5,548 bases of DNA. Source: Ruminococcus flavefaciens. Lineage in GTDB: Bacteria > Bacillota_A > Clostridia > Oscillospirales > Ruminococcaceae. This document shows, one piece after another, positions 1 to 5,548 of the stretch (positions within the stretch are counted from its first letter, which is position 1; each line of letters starts with the position of its first letter). Below the pieces are notes generated by a model that had not been told where the DNA came from, searched no databases, and saw only the letters and a program-made list of their open reading frames with translations. The DNA lies in assembly GCA_004556875.1 (NCBI GenBank), contig SFFP01000133.1:1-5548 (forward strand), given 5' to 3'. Position numbers and translations under genes: made by a program.

Positions 1-22
1 TGTCTGCCGATTTTTTCGCTTT

Positions 23-75
23 GGGTGTCAATAAGACACCCTTGATTGGACGGCGAGGGTGTTTATTGCACACCC
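23..75. repeat. Pair of adjacent palindromic (hairpin) repeats
   Basis: Two 19-base palindromes lie 34 bases apart. The first (23-41) has a perfect 7-bp stem, GGGTGTC/GACACCC, around a 5-base loop. The second (57-75) has a 6-bp stem, GGGTGT/ACACCC, around a 7-base loop and can be lengthened through 54-56/76-78 with one G-T pair. Read on the minus strand, the first unit becomes almost identical to the second (both hold GGGTGT, TTATTG and ACACCC with one base shifted), so the two units are inverted copies. Each is also followed by TTGA on the + strand. There is no long T-run directly after either stem, so they are poor terminators. This looks like a dispersed intergenic repeat of the REP type, but I do not recognise a named family. 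It ends where the Cas9-like sequence begins. Confidence 0.6.
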
Positions 76-3000
76 TTGACCTTAAAGCTTTTGCAGGAGC
101 TTTTTTCAGAAGAAATTTCAAAGCGTGATCCGGGATTTTTTATGCGGCTTGATGAGAGCAAATATTTCCCCGAGGACAAAACGGAATTTCAGAAAAATGC
201 GCTTTTTAACGACAAAGATTTTACGGACAAAGACTACCATAAAAATTATCATACAATATATCATTTGCGAAAAGCTTTTGTTGACGGAGAAGATATAAAA
301 GATGTCAGACTGCTTTACCTTGCCTTGCATCATATTTTGTGCAACAGAGGGCATTTCTTGTTTTACGGTATGAATTTGCAGGCTGTCACCGAGTTTGAAA
401 CTTCGTTTTCGGCAATGTGCGAATATATGAGAGATGAGTTTGATTATGTGCAGGACGAAGTTGTCGAAGCTCTTGTTGCTATCGGTGCAATGAGTGAAGA
501 AGCAGCAAGAAACACCTGTGAGAAGATCGCTCTCAATTACAGTATGGATACCGAATCCTTTGCAAAGCTCGTCAAGAGCTATATCGACAGCAAGGGCAAG
601 CATCATCATGTGGTGTTCGTCATTGATGAGATCGGACAGTATATCGGTGAAGATGATGACCTGATGCTCAATTTGCAGACGGTCGCTGAGGACTTGGGCA
701 AGATCTGTCAAGGACAGGCTTGGATCATGGTCACAAGCCAGCAGGATATTGATTCTATCACAAAAACCCGTTCTGACAACTTCTCAAAGATTCAGGGCAG
801 ATTTGCAACTCGTCTTTCGCTGTCATCTACCAATGTTGACGAGGTTATCCGAGAGAGAATTTTGAAGAAGAACCAGACGGGACACGATGCCCTCTGCCTG
901 CTTTATGATACAACGGAGACACTTCTGAAGAACCTTATTCTTTGGAATGATGAGATCAACAAGCCGCTTTACTCGGACAGAGAAAATTTTGCAGCGGTCT
1001 ATCCCTTTATTCCCTATCAGTTCGATATGGTAGGCTCTATACTGACGGCTATCCGTACATACGGTGCATCAGGTAAACACCTCGCTGACGGTGAGCGTTC
1101 TATGCTTGCTCTTTTCAAAGAAGCCGCCGTCCGTTTGAAGGACAGAGAGCCGGGAGAATTAGTACCTCTCCATATGTTCTATGACTCATTGGAGCAGTTT
1201 CTCGACCATTCGCACAGCTCAGTAATTACTAAAGCTTATAATAATCAGTACCTTAACCCTGATAACCAGGAAGAAAACTTCACAATCAACGTACTGAAAA
1301 CATTGTTCTTAATTAAGTACATAAAAGAAATTGTACCGACTCCTGAGAATATCACAAGCCTTATGGTTTCTCATGTGAATGATAACAGAATGGAACTTCA
1401 GGGCAAGGTAGAAAAGGCACTTGAATTGCTTGTGAAGCAGACACTTGTTTCCCGTAACGGAAATAAGTATATCTTCCTTACCAATGAAGAACAGGAGATC
1501 AATCGCTCTATTTCCGGAATGCACGTTGAACTTGATGAGCGTACAAGAATGATTTCCGAGCTGATTTTTGAGGAGATCTATACAGAGAGCAAGTTCAAGT
1601 CTGCTAAGTTTGGCAACAGATACAGCTTCGGCTTCAAGCAGATGGTCGATGAGAAGTATTATAAGACCAATAACGATTATCCTATGACGCTCCGTATCCT
1701 GACACCTGACAGCGATGAAGCAACGACCGATGACGGTACTATGCGCTTTCTTTCGGGACAGGATAATGTGGTTCTGATCGTTCTCCCTCAGAACAGAGCC
1801 TTTATTGATGAGCTTGTAAGTGCAAAGCAGATCGAAAAGTACATGACAAGCGGTGCAAGCGGAAATCTCGAAAAGTATGAGCAGATAAAGGCTGGCAAGA
1901 GCGTTGAAATGCGTGATAAGCGCCGTAATGCGAAGATCTACCTCGAAGATGCCCTCAAAGATGCCGTTGTTTATGTAGGCGGTGACAGGATTCAGAGCAG
2001 TTCAAAGGATATTCGCTCTAAGATAAACGAGGGACTTGAAAAACTCATCAATACGCTGTATCACAAGCTCTCCTATATCACGATGCCTGTTACCGAGGGT
2101 GACATTCTCTCCGTCCTGACCGATAACGGCGGACAGCTCTCCCTCGACAATGAAGGCTCAAAGGCAAATGAGTTTGCTATTTCTGATGTAAGAGACTTCA
2201 TCGCAAGAAATTCGGCGCAGAAGCACTCTAAGACCTCGCTGAAATCTCTGCTTGACACATTCAGATTAGCTCCTTATGGCTTTGTGGAGCTTGATGTGCA
2301 GTGGATCGTTGCGAAACTGCTGAAACAGGGCGATATTACGCTGTATATGAATGGTGAGATCGTCAATCTTCTGAACAAAGATGCAAGGGAGATACTCCGC
2401 TATCTCACAAGAAAAGAATACTTTGAGAAGCTGATGATTGAGCCGAAAGTCAAGGCAAGGCAGGACCAGATCAAGGCGGCAAAGGGCGTTATCAAGGATT
2501 TGTTCGGAGTGAGCTGCCTGAGCGATGATGAAGATGTTATCATGCGTGATTTCAAGCGATATGCCGACAATTTGAAGCGTGAGCTTGAAAGAATTGAGTA
2601 TAACTACGGTACGCAGCCGAAATATCCGGGCAAAGCTGTCATTGCAAAGGGCAAGAGCCTGTTGACTGAAATTCTGCTGATTCAGTTCCCTGTGGAGTTC
2701 TTCAATACTGTCAAGGGAAAAGAGGGCGCTCTGCTTGACTTTGCTGAGGACTATGAGCCTGTCAAGAAGTTCTTTGGCACAAGGGAAAATCCGGGTGAGC
2801 AGAAGAAGATCTTTGACGATGTTCTGCGTATTCTCGGCATCTATGAGCGCAGTAAGACCTATATCGTTGACAGAGAGATCGAAGATACTGCCGCTGAAAT
2901 CAGGAAGATCATCAACAATCCGAACCCCTATAACGAAATTCACAAGCTCCCTCCGCTGCGCGATACATTCATCGCAGCTAATGTGAAGCTCCTCTCGCAG

Positions 3001-3471
3001 ATGGCTGAGCCTGTCAAGGCAGCTATCGCAGATGCGAGACAGCGTGTGTTTGAGGAGCTTAACGGCAAGCTGTGCCACGATAAGCTCACTGACAAGTTTG
3101 TACGGCTGTTCCAGGAGCTGAAAGAAAAGGCAGAGCGTTGTAATGATGTGGCAGCTCTGAAAGCGATCACCTCCGAAGCCGATGCTCTCAAGCTCCGCTG
3201 CCTGAACGAAATCAATGAAATGGAGATCAAGCTCACGCCTGTTACTCCACCGCCTGTAATTGACGGCGGTGGCAACGGTGATACTCCGCCTGTTGCACCT
3301 CCTCCGGCAAAGCCTGTCAAGAAGCGTAAGTCTGTAAGCATCAAGACAATCAATAACGCTACTACTTGGCAGATCGAGACTGAGGACGATGTAAAGAAGT
3401 ATGTGGCAGAGCTTGAAAAGCGTCTGATCGCTGCACTTGAAGATAATACTGTTATTAACATAGAGTTTTGA
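46..3471 (+). CDS. brxC: Chimeric reading frame: Cas9 fragment joined in frame to N-terminally truncated BREX ATPase BrxC (PglY-like)
   Basis: The frame is 1141 codons, of which residues ~131-1141 are BrxC, the large P-loop ATPase of BREX phage defence, thought to work with BrxB, PglZ and BrxX in the cytoplasm. BrxC landmarks in order: VVEALVAIGAMSEEAAR (139-155), Walker B VVFVIDEIG (189-197, Asp194/Glu195), LMLNLQTVAEDLG (206-218), VTSQQDID (229-236), KIQGRFATRLSLS (248-260), VYPFIPYQFD (318-327), ASGKHLADGER (341-351), the APYGFVELD block (742-750), a helical, probably coiled-coil stretch (~1015-1062), a Pro/Gly linker (~1064-1090), a basic KKRK, and a C-terminal TWQIETEDD...INIEF tail. Full family members are about 1200 residues with a Walker A GxxGxGKS-type loop near the N-terminus. 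Here that region is replaced by Cas9 sequence and no Walker A exists. The frame is bounded upstream by TGA at 43-45. The only far-upstream start is TTG at 46, with no Shine-Dalgarno; the next ATG is at 142. The C-terminal BrxC part is certain. The start and the function of the whole are not, and the product is probably a defective ATPase or not made. Confidence 0.8.
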   Translation: MDGEGVYCTPLTLKLLQELFSEEISKRDPGFFMRLDESKYFPEDKTEFQKNALFNDKDFTDKDYHKNYHTIYHLRKAFVDGEDIKDVRLLYLALHHILCNRGHFLFYGMNLQAVTEFETSFSAMCEYMRDEFDYVQDEVVEALVAIGAMSEEAARNTCEKIALNYSMDTESFAKLVKSYIDSKGKHHHVVFVIDEIGQYIGEDDDLMLNLQTVAEDLGKICQGQAWIMVTSQQDIDSITKTRSDNFSKIQGRFATRLSLSSTNVDEVIRERILKKNQTGHDALCLLYDTTETLLKNLILWNDEINKPLYSDRENFAAVYPFIPYQFDMVGSILTAIRTYGASGKHLADGERSMLALFKEAAVRLKDREPGELVPLHMFYDSLEQFLDHSHSSVITKAYNNQYLNPDNQEENFTINVLKTLFLIKYIKEIVPTPENITSLMVSHVNDNRMELQGKVEKALELLVKQTLVSRNGNKYIFLTNEEQEINRSISGMHVELDERTRMISELIFEEIYTESKFKSAKFGNRYSFGFKQMVDEKYYKTNNDYPMTLRILTPDSDEATTDDGTMRFLSGQDNVVLIVLPQNRAFIDELVSAKQIEKYMTSGASGNLEKYEQIKAGKSVEMRDKRRNAKIYLEDALKDAVVYVGGDRIQSSSKDIRSKINEGLEKLINTLYHKLSYITMPVTEGDILSVLTDNGGQLSLDNEGSKANEFAISDVRDFIARNSAQKHSKTSLKSLLDTFRLAPYGFVELDVQWIVAKLLKQGDITLYMNGEIVNLLNKDAREILRYLTRKEYFEKLMIEPKVKARQDQIKAAKGVIKDLFGVSCLSDDEDVIMRDFKRYADNLKRELERIEYNYGTQPKYPGKAVIAKGKSLLTEILLIQFPVEFFNTVKGKEGALLDFAEDYEPVKKFFGTRENPGEQKKIFDDVLRILGIYERSKTYIVDREIEDTAAEIRKIINNPNPYNEIHKLPPLRDTFIAANVKLLSQMAEPVKAAIADARQRVFEELNGKLCHDKLTDKFVRLFQELKEKAERCNDVAALKAITSEADALKLRCLNEINEMEIKLTPVTPPPVIDGGGNGDTPPVAPPPAKPVKKRKSVSIKTINNATTWQIETEDDVKKYVAELEKRLIAALEDNTVINIEF
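82..435 (+). pseudogene. cas9: Internal fragment of type II CRISPR nuclease Cas9 (bridge helix end and start of REC lobe)
   Basis: Residues ~13-130 of the open frame match Cas9, not any BREX protein. The order of landmarks is that of Cas9: LKLLQELF at the end of the bridge helix (residues 13-20), then DPGFFMRLDES (28-38), PEDK (42-45), YHKNYHTIYHLRK (64-76), and RLLYLALHHI followed by RGHFLFYG (88-108). The same series occurs in S. pyogenes Cas9 at roughly residues 78-172, including the TIYHLRK block and the FRGHFL block that contacts the guide repeat:anti-repeat duplex. Missing are the RuvC-I motif and the Arg-rich start of the bridge helix upstream, and all of the later REC, HNH, RuvC-II/III and PAM-binding domains. 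No nuclease activity is possible from this piece. No cas1, cas2, tracrRNA or CRISPR array is visible. Hand-counted GC is about 38% over 121-420, against about 46% over 481-780 in brxC. The right edge is uncertain by about 20 bases. The identification is firm; whether the fragment is really located here is not. Confidence 0.85.
3247..3272. repeat. Inverted repeat inside the Pro/Gly linker of brxC
   Basis: CCACCGCC (3247-3254) and GGCGGTGG (3265-3272) are perfect complements separated by 10 bases. The left arm encodes prolines and the right arm glycines, so the symmetry may simply follow from CCN/GGN codons in the linker. A related segment (ACTCCGCCTGTTG) recurs about 35 bases downstream, giving TPPPV and TPPV motifs. 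There is no T-run after it, so it is not a terminator. Confidence 0.5.
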
Positions 3472-3473
3472 GG
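3470..3473 (+). promoter_or_regulatory. Ribosome binding site of brxX, overlapping the brxC stop codon
   Basis: GAGG lies six bases before the ATG at 3480 and shares its first two bases with the TGA stop of the upstream frame. The intergenic gap is only eight bases (3472-3479). This fixes the brxX start and indicates one polycistronic message with likely translational coupling to brxC. Confidence 0.75.
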
Positions 3474-3479
3474 TTTACT

Positions 3480-5548
3480 ATGAATAAGACAAAGATCAAA
3501 AATTTCTCTATATGGGCAAGGCGTAATCTGATCGAAGTTGTCGCATACCGTATGCGTTTTCTCGGTATTGACGAGAACGGTATCAAGCCTCAAATGGAAG
3601 GCTCGACAGATAAGCTCAAGCTCTACGATATGGGTACAAGCAAGCCTGCAGAGGTTGCAGGCGAGGATATTGAAAAGCGTGTCAATCTTGCAAACCGTAT
3701 AAAAGACCACGAAAGGACAAGCGACTACAAGACTGCCTATGAAACTATGGTCGAGGAGATAGCCTATACCTGGTTCAACCGCCTTATCGCTATCCGCTTC
3801 ATGGAGGTCAATGACTATCTCCCCAGCGGTGTGCGTGTGCTTTCCTCGGAGAGTGGCAAGCGTGAGCCGGATATTGTGACAAAAGCGGTAGAAGTTGCCG
3901 AAGATCAGGGCTTTTCTATCACTAAAGAAGAAATATGGAAACTCAAAGAAGAGAATAAACTTGATGAGCTTTTCCGTATTATGTTCATTCAGCAGTGCAA
4001 GAAGCTTCATGAGGTTTTGCCTGAGCTGTTTGATAACTCTATTGATGATTATACAGAGCTTCTTCTGCCGATCTCTTTTATTGATGATGATGCGTTTATC
4101 CGTCACCTTGTCACCGATATTGATGAAGTGGACTTCAACATCAGCGAACAGGGACAGGTGGAGATTATCGGCTGGCTGTATCAGTATTATAACACTGAGA
4201 AAAAAGATGCTGTTTTCGCTGCTATGAGCAACAAAGTAAAGGTGAGCAAGGAAAATATCGCCGCCGCTACTCAGCTCTTTACCCCCGACTGGATCGTACG
4301 CTATATGGTGGAAAACTCTCTCGGCAGACTTTGGGTTGACGGTCACGCCGATACTTCTGCCCGTTGCGAATGGAAATACTACCTTGATGAAGCTGAGCAG
4401 ACACCTGAAGTTCAGGCACAGCTTGCAGAAATCAGAGAGGAAAGAAAACATCTCACTCCCGAACAGATACGCTTCATTGATCCGTGTATGGGCAGCGGTC
4501 ATATCCTCGTTTATGCGTTTGATGTGCTGATGCAGATCTATCTTTCCTGCGGATACACGGAGCGTGATGCGGCACAGAACATCGTCCGCAACAACCTGTG
4601 GGGACTTGACCTCGACAAACGTGCGTATCAGCTTGCGTATTTCGCTGTGATGATGAAAGCAAGACAGTATGACAAACGTCTTTGGTATAGAATTCAAAAG
4701 AAAGAATTTGATGCAAAGCTTCCGAATCTCTCTCACTTTCAGGATCTGCCGGTGGTCGATTATAAATTACTCGATGATACAATGGCATCATTTATCAAGC
4801 AATTTGAAAATGCAGATACATACGGTTCTTTGATTACTATTCAGGCAGATGATAAAATTGATTCAGCCATTGATGCCTTTCAAGGAATAATCGGTTTTGA
4901 CCGAAGTCATTTGGAACATTTCATGCAGCTTTACAAGATACTTTCTCAGAAATATGATGTTGTTTGCACGAATCCGCCGTATATGGCAATTAGTAACGCA
5001 AATGCTAAGCTGTCAGATTTTATAAATCAGAACTTCATTGGTGGTAAAACAGACCTTTTTTCTGCCTTTATTGAAAAGTGTATAACCTATGCCTGCAGCA
5101 ACGGATATGTTTCCATGATTACAATGCAGTCATGGATGTTCTTGACAAGTTTTGAAAAGATACGAGAAAGAATACTTAACTACGAAGTCTTTTCTATGGC
5201 ACACTTGGGAGCGAGAGGATTCGATGAAATTAGCGGTGAAGTTGTTCAAACAACGGCTTTCATTGTTAACAAGGCTCAGCTTGGTGGAGAGTATATTGGT
5301 ACATTTTTAAGATTGGTTGACGGCAACTCTGAAGCAGAAAAACAGAGGGATTTCTTTATTGAGAATAATAAGTATCTCAGTTGCGGTAAGAATTTCAAGA
5401 GTGTTCCTCAACTGTTGTTTGCATACTGGGTTGGAGAAAATACAATTAGGTGCTTTGAAAATGAATACATATCAAAAGCAATCACTACTCGTGAGGGTAT
5501 GGCAACTGCTGATAATGACAGATTTCTAAAATATTGGTATGAGGTTGC
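3480..5548 (+). CDS. brxX: BREX adenine-specific DNA methyltransferase BrxX (PglX), 3' end beyond the window
   Basis: From the ATG at 3480 the frame stays open to the window edge, giving 689 codons plus two bases. BrxX methylates the N6 of adenine in a short non-palindromic site, marking host DNA; it is also needed for phage exclusion by BREX. Visible landmarks: N-terminal start MNKTKIKNFSIWARRNLIE, typical of the family; TWFNRLIAIRFMEVNDYLP (97-115); LFTPDWIVRYMVENSLG (266-282); AdoMet-binding motif I DPCMGSGH (334-341); the following acidic strand NLWGLDLD (372-379); catalytic motif IV NPPY (498-501) followed by the family-type MAISNANAKLSDF; then WMFLTSFEKIRERI and MAHLGARGFDEISGEVVQTTAF, which are strongly conserved in PglX; and REGMATADNDRFLKYWYEV near the right edge. 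Family members are about 1150-1200 residues, so the remaining target-recognition and C-terminal part is missing. No frameshift or internal stop is seen. It follows brxC by eight bases, as in type 1 BREX operons. Hand-counted GC falls from about 49% (4441-4680) to about 36% (4681-5100), so the gene may be a mosaic. Confidence 0.93.
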   Translation, partial: MNKTKIKNFSIWARRNLIEVVAYRMRFLGIDENGIKPQMEGSTDKLKLYDMGTSKPAEVAGEDIEKRVNLANRIKDHERTSDYKTAYETMVEEIAYTWFNRLIAIRFMEVNDYLPSGVRVLSSESGKREPDIVTKAVEVAEDQGFSITKEEIWKLKEENKLDELFRIMFIQQCKKLHEVLPELFDNSIDDYTELLLPISFIDDDAFIRHLVTDIDEVDFNISEQGQVEIIGWLYQYYNTEKKDAVFAAMSNKVKVSKENIAAATQLFTPDWIVRYMVENSLGRLWVDGHADTSARCEWKYYLDEAEQTPEVQAQLAEIREERKHLTPEQIRFIDPCMGSGHILVYAFDVLMQIYLSCGYTERDAAQNIVRNNLWGLDLDKRAYQLAYFAVMMKARQYDKRLWYRIQKKEFDAKLPNLSHFQDLPVVDYKLLDDTMASFIKQFENADTYGSLITIQADDKIDSAIDAFQGIIGFDRSHLEHFMQLYKILSQKYDVVCTNPPYMAISNANAKLSDFINQNFIGGKTDLFSAFIEKCITYACSNGYVSMITMQSWMFLTSFEKIRERILNYEVFSMAHLGARGFDEISGEVVQTTAFIVNKAQLGGEYIGTFLRLVDGNSEAEKQRDFFIENNKYLSCGKNFKSVPQLLFAYWVGENTIRCFENEYISKAITTREGMATADNDRFLKYWYEV

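Noticed and set aside
23..75. Tandem hairpins as a CRISPR array or a rho-independent terminator
   Set aside because: The two units are imperfect inverted copies with no spacer-like series, and no T-run follows either stem.
76..104. TTGACC as a promoter -35 box
   Set aside because: No TATAAT-like hexamer occurs 16-18 bases downstream, so a promoter cannot be supported.
3..125. Third forward frame open across the repeat and into the Cas9-like stretch
   Set aside because: It has no start codon with a ribosome binding site and disagrees with the Cas9 frame; it is probably chance reading of a repeat.
118..711. Open frame of 197 codons on the minus strand spanning the Cas9-BrxC join
   Set aside because: It runs opposite both recognised coding segments and has no family resemblance.
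1894..1902. GKS codons as a possible Walker A loop in BrxC
   Set aside because: The preceding residues (EQIKA) do not give the required Gly five positions earlier. A second GKS at 2650-2658 fails in the same way.
2266..3078. Open frame of 270 codons on the minus strand
   Set aside because: It is fully antisense to conserved BrxC sequence and has no recognisable domain.
2940..4736. Open frame of 598 codons on the minus strand
   Set aside because: It lies antisense across the end of brxC and the start of brxX, both identified by conserved motifs. Its translation is Cys/Leu/Ser-rich without recognisable domains, and it is a codon-usage shadow.

Overview
The window carries the middle of a BREX phage-defence operon, in the usual gene order brxC then brxX (pglX), both on the + strand. 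Its first ~440 bases do not belong to that operon. Codon use, moderate GC (roughly 36-50% in the stretches I counted by hand) and the protein flavour suggest a gut or rumen Firmicute, perhaps Ruminococcus-like. That is inferred from sequence resemblance and was not tested.

Bases 1-81 are non-coding or repeat-like and hold two adjacent palindromes. Bases ~82 to ~435 encode a piece of a type II CRISPR Cas9: the end of the bridge helix and the beginning of the REC lobe. At about base 421-455 the same reading frame passes without a stop into BrxC, the large BREX ATPase, which runs to its normal end at 3471. As a result BrxC has lost its N-terminal ~190 residues, including the Walker A loop, and carries ~120 residues of Cas9 instead. 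The reading frame has only a TTG start and no convincing ribosome binding site. Eight bases after the brxC stop, brxX begins with a good Shine-Dalgarno sequence. It encodes the BREX adenine methyltransferase, is intact as far as it goes, and leaves the window at its right edge with probably ~500 residues missing.

In a working BREX system BrxX methylates host DNA and, with BrxC, BrxB, PglZ and BrxL, blocks phage replication. Here the methyltransferase part looks sound, while the BrxC encoded in this window should not be a normal ATPase. The Cas9-BrxC join is either a real rearrangement between two defence loci or a chimeric assembly or clone. The sequence alone cannot decide, and a very short foreign piece next to a repeat makes an artefact quite possible. 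There is no CRISPR array, tRNA, rRNA, transposase or clear rho-independent terminator, and no gap longer than 300 bases without a gene.
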